A stretch of DNA of 64,000 bases from Pleurostoma richardsiae. Lineage: Eukaryota > Ascomycota > Sordariomycetes > Calosphaeriales > Pleurostomataceae. Positions 35,322-46,693 of the stretch are shown here, piece after piece. The notes under the pieces are model-generated. The model was not told the DNA's origin. It made no database searches and saw only the letters and a program-made list of their open reading frames with translations. The stretch is taken from the NCBI GenBank assembly GCA_030052745.1, contig JANBVO010000004.1, positions 682,001 through 746,000 of the forward strand, written 5' to 3'. The translations under genes and the position numbers were made by a program. Within the stretch, counting starts at the first letter, position 1. The number at the start of each line of letters is the position of its first letter.

Positions 35322-37639
35322 CTAGTCACTCTCCCCCTCGAGGTCGTCATCCAGTGTCATGTCAATATGGACGCTCCCTTCGCTGTCACTATCATCGCCG
35401 TCTTCGTCCATCTTGTGCTGCACGGTAACCGCCGGCAGATCCGTTGTCGCCTTCCCTGTATCGATCCTCTTCGGGGCGTTGAGTTCCACCTCTTCGCTCT
35501 TGCGCTTGAGTATGCTCGAAGATACAACCTGCTCATGGCCCGTCGTCGTCTCTTTCTGAGCCGTAGTGACGGTCTCGACCGCGGTCTCCGTGATCACCTG
35601 AAGCTGGCTGGTGCCAAAACCGGACGAGGCGACTGCCTCCTGGCTGGTATCGTCAGCATTTGGCGCCAGCCAGCTACTCGTCCACGCGTTTTGCGTGGGC
35701 GCGTCATCCCCCGCTGACAATTCGGGTCCCGGAGCCTCCAGCAGCTCAGCGAACGTCTCGTCTCCTCCAAAGGTGCCACCGTGGCCCGGTGGGGCCGATC
35801 GCAAGCTGCTACGCAGCACTTCCACCTGCGTGTCATTGGGAAACTGCCTTGTCAGGAAAGGCAGAATCACCGGCAGAGACTTTCCATTCTTTGCTCTGAA
35901 TGGGTTCAACACGCTGGCGAGCATGGCCTCCTTGCTGCGGCACAGGATGGCCGTCCGGTCCATGAGAGCTCGTAGGTTCTGCGCCAGGTGCTGCTGCGGC
36001 ATATGAGAGAACAAGGCCACCAGGAGCGCCGTAGCTGCGGCGACATGAGATGGTGTAAGCTCTCGCGAGGCTGGTCTCGCTTTGCCCTGCGAAGCTAGGA
36101 ACGCATCGGCGTTCGAGGAAGTGATTTTGGTCTTGGACGTCTCTGCACCGCCTCCTTCTTTTCTATCTTCTTCTTGCGCGTAGTTGGTAGTGGAGAGTAG
36201 ATCTCGACAGCAGGATTGGACAACCTTATCCAGTGATCCCACGGATGTCTTGTCCATATTGGGCCCGTGCAGAAGGAGGAGCTCCCTGATTACGCAGAAC
36301 CCAGCTTCCCGAATCTGCGGGAGATGTCGACTCGCGTTGACGACCCGAACAACCTGGTATAGCAGATCAGGGGCGAGAGGCAAGATGTTGCTTCCGAGTC
36401 GTGATATCATGGCAAGGAGGAGGTGCAGAGTAGCAACATGGATATCGGGAAGAACACTCCAAAACTCGTCCTTCTCCTCTCTGCCGATTGCAGCATTCAT
36501 TGAGGCACCTCCATCTTCGCGGCGCAAGTTCTTCGTTGGCGGGATAATGAGGGTGATTCTTGACGCGAAGTCTGACACCGCCCCAAAGGGTATGACTACC
36601 GGTGTCTTCGTGGGGCATTTGAAACATTCCGCGATAGTTCCAATCAGGCCCACGAGTCTCTCACTACCGCTCTGAAGACCACTCCACTCAGGCAGTTCTT
36701 CCGGAGAGTCTCCGCCCCCGTGGGGTTCTCCATCTAGAGGGACGCTCTGCCGCACATAGCCACTGGTGGACTCCCATGACTCTTCTACAGCTCTGAACAC
36801 CTGGTCGGCTGTGGTATGACTGTCCCTGATGAACCCATCAACGGCCCTTGCCCACTCTTCGGCGTTGCCATTTTTGGGTGACGTGTAATGTAAGAGTATG
36901 ACAAGGCGACGGGCGCTCCGTTCCAGGGACTGGGAACGAGCATTTCCATCTCCACTAGTTGGCGCAAGGTACGGCCTAAAGGCGACTCGGATTTGCGTGG
37001 CGAAGGGGCGAAGAGTAGTGGGATATAGGGGAATGATGGTTGAAAGTGCGTCTGCAACGGCCTCAATCAAAAGGGGAGGCGTAGTGAGAGGCCTGCCTGA
37101 TGCCGGAGGCTTGACTAGTTGTAGGCAGGCAGCCACAAATGCAGGCAGGGTTGGCGTTGCGATCTCACGGACCAGAGTCTGATATTCATGGAGGAGTGTG
37201 TATATCCTCGTCAGCGTCACAACACTCACTTCTTTTGCGGTATCATTTTTCTAGAAAGTGTTAGGGCCGAATTGGAGCGCCAATAACCAGAATGACTACA
37301 CACCTGTACGATAGATATGAGTCCACGAATCCAGGGCTCAGACGACCGAAGACATTCCCAACCGCCAACGTCGATGATGGACTTAACCAGCACTGCTCCA
37401 ACAAACCGCCCGCGAGGGCTTCTGCCATTCAAGAGAGTCGTGGCCTGAGTCTTGAGCTTGTGGACCAATATGCCGGCTTCAGGAGAGCCTTGTTTCGATT
37501 TCTGGTCTGAGGGTATAGACAGAACATCTCCGCAACGAAGGACGTGCTTCACAAGCCATGTGGATGAGAAGGGTAGATCATCTGGTGCCGTGGAGGCGAG
37601 CCGCCGACAGAGCACCTGCAAATCCGGTGGCAGTGACAT
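35322..37639 (-). CDS. RIX1: Pre-rRNA processing protein RIX1
   Basis: Minus-strand exons 37639-37304 and 37250-35322 (GTGTGT...TCTAG intron of 53 nt, with CTAAC branch) give 754 residues. MSLPPDLQVLCRRLAS begins the conserved N-terminal helical-repeat domain, which continues through GRFVGAVLVKSIIDVGGWECL and AFVAACLQLVKPP. The C-terminus is disordered and ends in an acidic tract (DGDDSDSEGSVHIDMTLDDD). This matches fungal Rix1, the scaffold of the Rix1-Ipi1-Ipi3 complex that, with the AAA-ATPase Rea1, remodels pre-60S particles and promotes ITS2 processing in the nucleus. The start at 37639 is the RIX1-like methionine; an upstream in-frame ATG would add an unconserved stretch. It is divergent from YPP1. 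Confidence 0.9.
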
Positions 37640-38460
37640 TTTTGTCCGTATTGCCAGGGGTCCAAGAGACAGCTGTATGGGGGCACCGAGCCGTTCCTCG
37701 TCCCTGGGTTTACTTTGAGAAGGACAGCTCAACGCCTGTGAATGAAGCCACGCCGTCGAATGCCACAAATGGGCTGCAATGTGGTGCAGGACGCCCCTTC
37801 AATACTCGAGAAGTCGAATTCGACTCCGGTTTCTTGCCGTTACGCAGTCGCACTGCGTTTTCAGTAGCTGAAGTGCTATGGCTGGCGCTGTTGGAGAGGA
37901 CTTGGTCTGAAAATTCTTTGGGAAATTTTAAACATACGGGGTCTCTTCAGGTTACACTTCGCAGACGCATTCAGAGCTTGAGCACTCTTCACCATATACA
38001 CTCATAGTAGGAAAAGGTCCAATTGGACGACATATCTTGTTGTTCTCCTAGGCAAATGATGACCATCTAATTACAGTCTTGTATCTACAGAGAATATGCT
38101 CTCTCTCCCAAACTTGTGGTCTTGGTGCTGGGTATTTGCACCGCATCCATGCTTAGAGGCACACGCCCGCGCGTAACTTAATGAGATCATTAAAGGGCCC
38201 AAGCTTCTCCGTTCTTTAGCGGCCAGCGGGGTGGGCCCCTGTGGGAACGGGAGCTCCCTCTCTGTTTTGCCCTGTCGCTGCTGCGGAGGCATGCAATGAA
38301 GATCGCCAGCCATGCTTGTCCACCGCCATGGTTTTTGAACTTCTGCATTCCAACCCACCACGCCCGTCTTTTCTTCAAAATTCGTGGACAGACATGCCTT
38401 TGACTCGCGCAAGAAGGTCGGAATAGCTACGCGATCGCTCTTCCCTGTGCGACATCCAGA
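37640..38460. other. Divergent RIX1/YPP1 promoter region
   Basis: About 820 bp between divergent start codons. It contains a 14-bp perfect palindrome (AGTCGAATTCGACT) at 37812-37825. No gene seen. Confidence 0.5.
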
Positions 38461-41400
38461 ATGAGTGTGAGTTGCAATCATCGGCTCTACTCCTCCATCA
38501 ACACGTCCATGCGCTGACGTAGCTATGCCTCCAGCCCCCTTCGCACACGGCCGCCATCGGCACTGGCAAGGCCGCTCACTACATCCAACTGCTCGACGAC
38601 GCACGGTGCGAGGGGAACTGGGACTCGGTTCCCGAATTGGTTCGCAAAGTGCGCAAGCACGCCTACGACAGACTTTGTGCGTTACAATCCTCCCTTTCAT
38701 AGAGCAGAGCGCGCAGACTTTGGCCCCGTTGCATGCGACTGATGCTGATTAACTCGATAGGCCTCACCGTGACCGCCGAGGCCGAGTGCGCCATTGCCAA
38801 AGCCACACAGAACTACTCCCCATCCGGCAACTCACAGGGACCTCCCTCGGCCGTCCCCCCCAAAGACCTCGACATCGCGAGCCTGCTTCCGAAGCTGTTG
38901 GGTGCGGTCGACAACGAGCAGAAGTATCCCGAAGACAAGTTCCAGGCTCAAGTCTGCGTAGGCTGGCTTCATTGGGTTGTTGGAGAATACAATCTGGCCT
39001 TCGTTCGTCTACCTAAGGGCATTGAGCAAGACCAGATCACCGAGAGCCCGGATAAGGTCTCGGAATGGACAAAGGTCTGCGTCTTAAAGTCGGCATACCT
39101 GAGGGCGAACTGCCTTGCTAGGAATGACAAGGATGTTGAAGCGCTCGCAGTCTTCCAAAGTGGGATCCCGTCTCTATCTACTACGTGGACAATCCAGCAG
39201 GCTAAGGCGCAACTGCGGTACTGGTCCGAGCTGTTTCTGACCGAATACTGCATGCTCTACAGCCATTGCCTCGAGAAGGGCGAGACATCTCTCGAGGATC
39301 CTAACTGTCTAGCAAGCTTTCGGTCCTGGGCGCGTTACTGGGAAGGAACAAAGGGGGCTCCCCTTGCGGGCGGATATGGCTTCCGTGGGTCAGTACCACG
39401 AAGGCGAATATGGTATGAATATTACGCCGTGCTGTCAGCGATTCTCGACCAGGACCTTCCATACCCCACGGCCTATATCCCTGTCACCAATGAATCTTCG
39501 GCGAGGACCCAGCTGCGCGTCGAGTTGAAAAAGGTCGAAATGGTGTACGAGGCCTTACTGCTGAGCGAAACAGAGTTTCCTCGCGCAGATGAAGAGCGAG
39601 AGGAAGTGGAGGATTTCGTAGGGCTGGTCATGCAGAACTGGTCTGTTCTTTCCGGCAGAGGCTGGCGTGAGCAGGACCTAGGCCAGGGCGGAAGGGAGTC
39701 GCTAAGCCGTGGAGTGCTCGACATATTATACCGCGCTTCCACAAAGACGTTTCACTCCACCGCCATTCTACGGAGCTTATTCATCGTTCATCTTGCTGTG
39801 GCTGAGTTCGACCTCGCCTTCAAAGCATTCGACTCCTACCTTGACATTGTCAAAAAGGGCAAAGCTCGTATTGAGAAGACCGGTCATCAAGAGGCAAGTC
39901 TCGACGACGACGCCTCTGCCCTGGAGACCATATGCCTCTGTATAGCAGCTTTGTGCCGGTACGGAGGACGGCAAGTCGCTGAGAAGGCGCGAGACCTGTC
40001 AGCAGAGTTGGAGCATTGGGTGGAGAGGATCCTCCCACCCAATCAGAATGGGATGGGCTCCCTCCGCGAAGAAGGCGGTAGATCATCTGCAACAGGGGAC
40101 CGAGTTCCTGCCAACATCTTGGCCCTAGTTTGGCAGACCATTGGTCTTGCTCAGGCACAATGGAGCCGCGTCACATATGAGTCTGCCTCACGCACAGAGA
40201 TACAGACGAAAGCGATTAGGTGCCTTAGGAAGTCTCTCTCTGCAGAATTCGGCGGATTTGCAGACCTCCGGGGCGTCTTCGCATTAGGCATGCTCCTTGC
40301 CGAGCAACGGGACTTGACTACAGCTATTGAGCTAGTGAAAACGGCGTTGATGTCCTACAGAACCGGGGAAGACAGGTTTACACTACGCAATGGGATATAC
40401 TGGCGGGAGAGGGCGCTTATTCCTATATGGCACCTTCTTTCTCTGCTCCTAAGCGCGAGACAGGACTATGTCATGGCTGCGCGAGCCTGCGAGGCGGCCT
40501 TTGAGCAGTTCAGAGAGCCTTCTGTACTTTTTGGAAGCCAGAACCTCTACCGAAGCGAACACCTGAACGAGGCGGAGGCCAACAGAGAAAAGGACTACGA
40601 GGATAGTAGGGGCTTGGTCGACGAGATGGACGACTTTGAGAAAGAGACCATTCTCGAGATCAAGATGACGCAACTAGCACTCATTGAGCTTCTGGAAGGG
40701 CCAAGGATCGCAGTGAACGCGAGCCTGGAGCTCCTCAGTCTATTTGCGAGACTGTTTGGCCCAGTTGAGACGAAGGCCGTAAATCTTGCTCCACCGAAGA
40801 CTGTAGACGCCCCAAAGAGCTCTGCTAGCACTCTACGAAGCCTGAAGGGCAGCATTTTCGGATCGCGCTCTGAGAAGTCCGGCCGGAGGAAACACCACAG
40901 CATTTTGGGTTCCGAGAAGGCACCGACAACGGTCCCCCTACGTCCCGAGACGACGCAAACGACTGCCAGCACGACGGCGCCGACTATTCAGATCACCCGA
41001 GAGAATGGTGACTTGGAGAAGCGCAGGTCTAGGAAATCATCGACCGCAACGCGTGACTCTGCGAAACGAGGTAATAGTCTTAAGAAGAGAGACAGCAGCG
41101 GCAGCCGCAGACGGGCCGTTAGTAGTGGTGGCATGCCTCATCCACCCACTGTTGTGGATGGCGAGACGTTCTTCACGCCGATGGGAGAAGCCATGCAGTC
41201 GTCAGACTTCTTCTCGTTTGTCACCAAGCGGCGGCCATCGTCTTCGGGCCAGGGGCCGCCCTTGAGCAGGGGAATATCGCAGTTGTCCCACACAGAGTCT
41301 CAGCTGTCCAGGCCGAGGTCCACCGATCTGGCGGGTATGCCCTTGGACAATATCGAGCCTACTGGAGTGAGCCTGCCAGTCGTGCAGTTTTCGAAGGACC

Positions 41401-42329
41401 ATGAGACTAGGAGCAGGGCTGCCATATTGATCAACGTATGGCTCATGATCGCTGGATTCTATCGGCGTGCGCACATGTTTGATGATGCCAAGGCAGCCAT
41501 TGCTGAGGCACAGAAACTGGTACAGGGAATGGAGGTGGAAGCGAGCAAGGACACGTCCGGATCTGTCTCCCTTAGTGAACCGGGTTGGGCTCACAAAAAG
41601 TCTATCGAGGAGCTCTGGGGAGACGTGTGGGCCGAGGTGAGCCTAGGGACCCCCGACATTACCCTTTACTTCAGAATGCTAATACTGCAACAGATGGGTT
41701 ATCTCGATCTCGAGAAAGGCAATGCCTATTTTGCCCGGAACGACTTCGAATCTGCCTTGACGCACTTCCCGAACCATCCTTCTGCCATCGTCGGGCTGTC
41801 GAACATCTTATTCGACATTTACAGCGAAAAGCTGCTACCGCCTCCCGCCATCCCCAGCGTGAACCTCGCAGGGGGCTCGATTCCGTTGCCAGGCGCCGAC
41901 GAAAGCACCGCGGACATAGTATTCCCTCCTCGGCCTGTGCAGGGAGCAGAGTCCACCATACCTTCGGAACCGCTCGGCCTTCGAAACTCGAAGACGCAGA
42001 AGCAGGACGCAAGGAGAGATGCAAGCCGCGCCAACACCCCTAACCCCCATCAGCAACAGAGCCAGCTGTCACCCCCCTACAAGACTTCTTCGATCCCGAT
42101 CGTGGACCGTCTGGCCGCGCGAGATCGAGCCTACGGCTTGCTGTCTGGCCTCACGAAACTGGGCACCGGCTGGAACTATTCCGAGGCGTGGTTCGCTCTT
42201 GCGAGAGCACACGAGGAGAGCGGCCAGCCGGACAAGGCCAAGGACGCCCTGTGGTGGTGCGTCGAGCTGGAAGAGGGGACGGGCGTGCGAGAGTGGAATT
42301 GCGTCGGCGCCGGCGGTTATGTGCTCTGA
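38461..42329 (+). CDS. YPP1: Ypp1/TTC7-like TPR protein (PI 4-kinase complex)
   Basis: Exons 38461-38466, 38535-38676 and 38761-42329 give 1238 residues. The first coding exon is six bases (ATG AGT) followed by GTGAGT; the next encodes KAAHYIQLLDDARCEGNWDS, and the third splice restores DRLCLTVTAEAECAIAK. The protein is a long TPR superhelix, with pairs such as ALAVFQSGIPSL and LPNHPSAIVGLSNILFD-type helices, a disordered basic middle (about residues 690-860) and a conserved end: SEAWFALARAHEESGQPDKA then KDALWWCVELEEGTG. Ypp1/TTC7 anchors the Stt4 PI 4-kinase to the plasma membrane with Efr3, supplying PI4P; its name in yeast is cargo-transport protein. Internal junctions in the 3.6-kb third exon were not tested. 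Confidence 0.9.
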
Positions 42330-42888
42330 GGAAATGAAGTGTAATGATCATACCACTGTTGGAATACCGGTCAACTCAGTTGCTACTCCTCATTTGAACA
42401 TGAACATAAGAAAGCATGCATTATTCTCGGCGAGAAAGCTCCAAGGAGCTGCGCTGTGTACTCTCTGGAATATCACTACGTTACGTAGAAGTTAGCTTGA
42501 CTACCATACCCTCGATAGGCATATATCTAGCACTGGACAAACAGGATCGGGAAGATCGAGTAGATTGTCGTGGCGTTCGTCGATACAGCATTGGGCGCCC
42601 CCCCTAGACGGTACGTACCTTAGATACCTAGGTACTGTGGTACATTACCTTGGTTGGTTGGTGTGGCTAATGCAGCGACCCGCGCTAAGAAGCCAACCAG
42701 ACGCGGTACGCGTCTTGCCCGCAAACCTTCATTGTTGTTTCCTCCCGCAGCCGCAGCATCTCCACCTCCCGCTAGCCAGCCTTCCAGCTCTGATTTCCCA
42801 CACCAGACACAAATATTTGGTATTAGCAACGACAACAACAGTATCGCATACGGGAGGTCCTTTGCGCAGCTCGTCCAGCCTTCAAACA
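42330..42888. other. Intergenic region with TACCTAGGTA palindrome
   Basis: 3' flank of YPP1 and promoter/leader of the FKRR-repeat gene. A palindrome cluster lies at 42611-42652. The open frame continues upstream of 42889 without an ATG of better context, so the leader could also be translated if the start were elsewhere. Confidence 0.5.
42611..42652. repeat. TACCTAGGTA palindrome cluster
   Basis: GTACGTACC and a perfect TACCTAGGTA at 42625-42634, followed by GTGGTACATTACC. Same motif as 6845-6854 and 53913-53922. Confidence 0.65.
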
Positions 42889-44670
42889 ATGCCGCGACCC
42901 ACGCGATCGCGGGCGGCCGCCTCGAAACCCGCGGCGCAAGCTCGGGGCTCTAGAACCTCCTCGCGAAAGACGCGCGCAAGCAGCCCGAATTTGGCGGCCA
43001 ACACGGAAAGTGCGGATCGCGCAGGCCTCACGAAGGAAAAGCGCTCGTCGAGACGCGCTGCTGCGGAGGAATCTATTCTGTCGCATAGCCGCGACTCTTC
43101 GAGTGAACGGGCGCTGCACGATAAAGCGACCGACAGTTCAGAGAACATGGCTTCTCCATCTTGTGCTGCGAATTCCTCGGGGGACGCGGATATACCGTCT
43201 ATTGAAGGCGGGCGTCGAGAGCAGGCGACGGCGCGGCCGAGAAGAACGGATGTGTCTGGGTTAGACATTCTCGACGACGATATGTTCGGCGGTCTGGACA
43301 GCAGCTTTGAAGACGAAAACTCTACGAATGCGCAACATCGCACGGCCGACAACACGTCTACCACCTTCACTATTGGGGCTTTCAAACGCCGCCCGCGACA
43401 GTCCAGCATCGTCGGCAAGGATGACGCACCTATCAGACCAAGCAGTCGGGGACAGAACACGCCAGGTATCAGCTCTACTTTCAGCCTGGGCAAATTCAAA
43501 CGCAGGGCACGGGAGCCGAGTATTCTAGGAGCACGAGAGCCGAGTGTCTCAGGGGCAGCGCAGAACGAGAGCCAGAGACAGCCTGCATCAGACCCCACAG
43601 ATGATGAATCAGATGACGAGTCAAACGGCGATGAAGAGCCATTCGTTCCTGAAGCGGAAGGAACCCCAATTCGTCGTTCTAGCGCACGCCGTGCGGCTCC
43701 CAGTTCTGCGGAGGGCCCGCTGAGCGCATCTTCGCGTGGCAATTCGCGCAAACGAAAGTCGCTTGAAGACCATACTGGCCGCCCGAAACGGCAAGCTGTT
43801 TCTGCCGAAGAGGAAGAAGTGCATGACTCTATAGAGGTCGACGATGGCCCTCCTACTCCACCAGATCACAACATTCGACCAGCGAGACGGGCAACTCCCG
43901 AGTTAGATGATGACATCATGGCACCTCCAGAGAGCAGTAGCTCCTCTGCTGGTAGCCCGGGAGCTTGGCCGCCCCTCGAGTTGCTGGGACGCAAACGTTC
44001 AAGACATCCGGTCTCGAGGGCCCATAAGACTCCTGTACCAGGCGATGGAGTCTCAGACATCTCATCCCCTCCTTCCCTGACTCATTCTCCAAACTTCCCA
44101 TCCTCACCAGAACTAGCTACAAGAGGCAAAGGCAAGGCGGCTTCTAAGGCAGAGCCTCCAGCGAAGACAACGGAAGAGCTGGCTTCCTTACTGCCTCGTC
44201 GACGGCACAGAGCACACTCGGACGATCCATACGGACTTGATTCCTCCGATGGTGAGGCCCACGGACACGATGATGACGAGCTTTCGTATGTGCCTGCGCG
44301 GAGGGGACGGTCAAGGAGGCCTGTCAGGCCATTAGGTGGCGCATCCACGGCGAAGCAAGCGAAAAGTCGCGCCACAGGCAATGAGGCGGCGCCTCCACGC
44401 AAGCCAGTTAAGCGGACGTATGGTTCTCGAAGCTTTTCCGACAAGGAAAACCAGGCTGAGCCCCAGGGAGACACGATCGAGGTCAGCGGTGATGTTTTCG
44501 CCCCATCTGAAGATGAGGATCCTTTCGCTAGTGGAGACGAGGGCGACACGACGCAAGCCGACTTCGGTGACGAGCTGAAGAAAGCTGCAAAGAAGTTCAA
44601 GGAAGTGGACAAGTGGGAGCTGGAGTTCGAGGAGGTTGTGCAATCGTCTTCGCCCAAGGCGGCGCGGTGA
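42889..44670 (+). CDS. Disordered nuclear-type protein with FKRR repeats
   Basis: Single exon of 593 residues from MPRPTRSRAAA at 42889; the frame is open further upstream but that part looks like leader. I do not recognise the family. The whole protein is predicted disordered by composition, rich in Ser, Arg, Asp, Glu and Pro. Two similar repeats read FTIGAFKRRPRQSSI and FSLGKFKRRAREPSI. Other short conserved-looking pieces are TTEELASLLPRRRHR and KRTYGSRSFSDKENQ. The C-terminus ends with a short helix (DELKKAAKKFKEVDKWELEF then EEVV). Basic clusters suggest nuclear location. It could be a chromatin, kinetochore or cell-cycle protein, but that is a guess. It is convergent with TIP41. Confidence 0.75.
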   Translation: MPRPTRSRAAASKPAAQARGSRTSSRKTRASSPNLAANTESADRAGLTKEKRSSRRAAAEESILSHSRDSSSERALHDKATDSSENMASPSCAANSSGDADIPSIEGGRREQATARPRRTDVSGLDILDDDMFGGLDSSFEDENSTNAQHRTADNTSTTFTIGAFKRRPRQSSIVGKDDAPIRPSSRGQNTPGISSTFSLGKFKRRAREPSILGAREPSVSGAAQNESQRQPASDPTDDESDDESNGDEEPFVPEAEGTPIRRSSARRAAPSSAEGPLSASSRGNSRKRKSLEDHTGRPKRQAVSAEEEEVHDSIEVDDGPPTPPDHNIRPARRATPELDDDIMAPPESSSSSAGSPGAWPPLELLGRKRSRHPVSRAHKTPVPGDGVSDISSPPSLTHSPNFPSSPELATRGKGKAASKAEPPAKTTEELASLLPRRRHRAHSDDPYGLDSSDGEAHGHDDDELSYVPARRGRSRRPVRPLGGASTAKQAKSRATGNEAAPPRKPVKRTYGSRSFSDKENQAEPQGDTIEVSGDVFAPSEDEDPFASGDEGDTTQADFGDELKKAAKKFKEVDKWELEFEEVVQSSSPKAAR

Positions 44671-45023
44671 GGACTGGCTAGGGAATTGGCGGGGACTGGG
44701 CCCGTTTTGAGGGCGGGCTGCTGTTTATCACTTTGTATTTCGCGTTCTGATCGATGACTACCATCCAGCAGTGAGCTGGAGATGGATATGGACCTGGCGG
44801 GCTCTTTTGCTCAAGCAATTGTCTACGGTAAATGGGTGTTCCGTAGAATGTTCATGAATCGCCCCTAACCCGATGTCTTCCCCCCCCCCCCCCCCCCCCG
44901 TCAGGCTTGACTTCGGTCTGTGATTCGTGAGACCGGTCCCCTAACGCCTTACCCATATTATACATTGACACAGGAGCCCCCCTGGGACGCCTTTACCGGT
45001 GAGATGCCACTGACCAGTTCCGA
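44671..45023. other. Convergent 3' region with poly-C tract
   Basis: 3' flanks of the FKRR-repeat gene and TIP41. A run of about 19-20 C lies at 44880-44899 and is the longest homopolymer in the window. No gene. Confidence 0.6.
44880..44899 (+). repeat. Poly-C tract
   Basis: About 20 consecutive C residues, liable to sequencing or assembly length error and to in vivo slippage. On the opposite strand it reads poly-G. Confidence 0.9.
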
Positions 45024-46002
45024 CTACGCTAAAGTGACGCTCTCGACCTGAATTTGAACGACTGGAAGCAAAGGCGCGACCTGGTTTGCATCTCTCATCG
45101 CCACAATGATCGCATCCGGGAGGAGACCACTCATCATCAAGTTCTAAAGCATGATTAGCCACTTTGCCGACGGCGTAGATTTCGCTGAACCATGGGAGCC
45201 CGGATTCTTCCGGAGGCGGGAAAGAACTCACTCGCTTCACATTCGCAAAGGTGTCCTCCTTCGCCTGATACTCGCGGATGACCTCCTTCTTCTCAAAGTC
45301 GACGTAGACGCGCGTGTCCCTGACGCGCACGACGACGTTGTCGAGACGCATGTACAGGCGGCACAGCAGGAGCATACGCTTCTCCATGACGCGCAGCTTG
45401 ACGCTCAGCACCGAGATGCCGTTGTCATCCAGCTCGCTCTCGTAGAGCATCACCTCGTCGTAGAACAGGATCGGGTCCCGCCGCTTCAGCAGTTCCAGGG
45501 GGATGCCGACGCTTGGAGGAGCCGGCGCCAGCGCCAGCGGCTTCTTCCCCCCGTCCCCCGCCGCGGCCTGGCCCGGGACTTCGGTGCCCCGGTAGGTGGT
45601 GCTGTAGCTCCAGTCGTACGGCTTGACGACCTCCTTGATGCCCGCGGAGGTGCGCTCGCGACTGGACGACCACTCGCCGGCGTAAGCGACGCGCAGCATG
45701 TCGCGGTCCGTCTTCTCGACCAGGTCGAGGGCGGGCTCGGCGGCGAACTCGACGGCCCACCCGGACGGCTCGTGCGCCACGCGCACCAGGTTCTCGCCGA
45801 AGATCATCTCCGGGACGGGGATGCCCAGCCGCGACGACATGTCGTCGATGCGGCCGCTCTTGGAGATGGGCAGCTTGCGCGAGGAGACGACGAAGTCGCC
45901 CTGCCGGTGCACCGTCGTCGCCTGCTCGAGGGACGAGGCCGAGGGGTAGGGCTCGTCTGGCGAGGTGATGTGGAACGGGGGCCTTCGGGTTGGGGCCTCC
46001 AT
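45024..46002 (-). CDS. TIP41: TIP41-like protein (TOR/PP2A regulator)
   Basis: Minus-strand exons 46002-45232 and 45143-45024 (GTGAGT...CTTTAG, branch GCTAAT) give 296 residues. Conserved TIP41 parts are PEMIFGENLVRV, YAGEWSSSRE, LLKRRDPILFYDEVMLYESE then LDDNGISVLSVKLRVM, RMLLLCRLYMRLDNVVVRVR and YVDFEKKEVIREYQAKE. The second exon (39 codons, ending ESVTLA) restores the PDAIIVAMRDANQVAPLLP end. TIP41/TIPRL binds PP2A-type phosphatase catalytic subunits and, in yeast, counters Tap42 downstream of TOR. A loop between GTEVPGQ and GGKKPLAL is Ala/Pro-rich and variable. A longer unspliced frame reaches 44941 but lacks the conserved end, so I preferred the spliced form. Confidence 0.93.
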
Positions 46003-46693
46003 TATGACTTTGGTTCAGGTGCGGCCTCTACTCTGTTTATTTCTTTGTTTCTTCCTTTCTCTCGGTCCCCTGCGCCGTAAGTCGACTGACTTTTTGAAGG
46101 CTGATCGAGTTGATATGTTCTCCACGGTTCATGTGGAGTAGCGAGCTTAGCTGACGCGCAGTTTCATGGTGGGGCACCGTTTAAAGTTCCAACGGGGGCG
46201 GGCGGACGCACCCAGATCCCTGGGATCACGGATCGAGGGGCCCAGTATCAAGAGGTCGTTCACCAGCGATTGTTCTCATAAACAGGTGTGCAGGACATCA
46301 GCTAAGAAATCACCATCGATTTGGAGATGTTAATCTCAACGGACAGAATTCATAGTGCCAATGGAACCTTATGAATACCAACAAACACTTCGTGAAGGAG
46401 CACACCCTCACATCTCTCTGCAGGTAATGCGCTCGGCTCAAATAGTACCGGAAGCCCCAAGGAAAGACCCCAGGAAGCCAGCTATAGACGGAGACACGAG
46501 AAATAGAACCATGGAGCCGCAGAGGCATGACGGAGAAAGGTACGGGAGAGGCATCATATAAAGATATTCTCCCTCCATGCAACGGAGCAGTGACTTGATC
46601 GGTTGTCACTCTGGACACTCTCGGTGCACCAAAGGATCAGACTCAAGAGCTTTTCTCTACGGTGTAGATATGTACACTCGTTAACGTCCAGCC
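46003..46693. other. Intergenic region between TIP41 and the orphan gene
   Basis: Divergent promoter region of about 690 bp. Short open frames here do not resemble anything. Confidence 0.5.

Noticed and set aside
45151-46080. 309-codon plus-strand frame over TIP41
   Set aside because: TIP41 motifs on the minus strand are unambiguous and the opposite frame lacks any.
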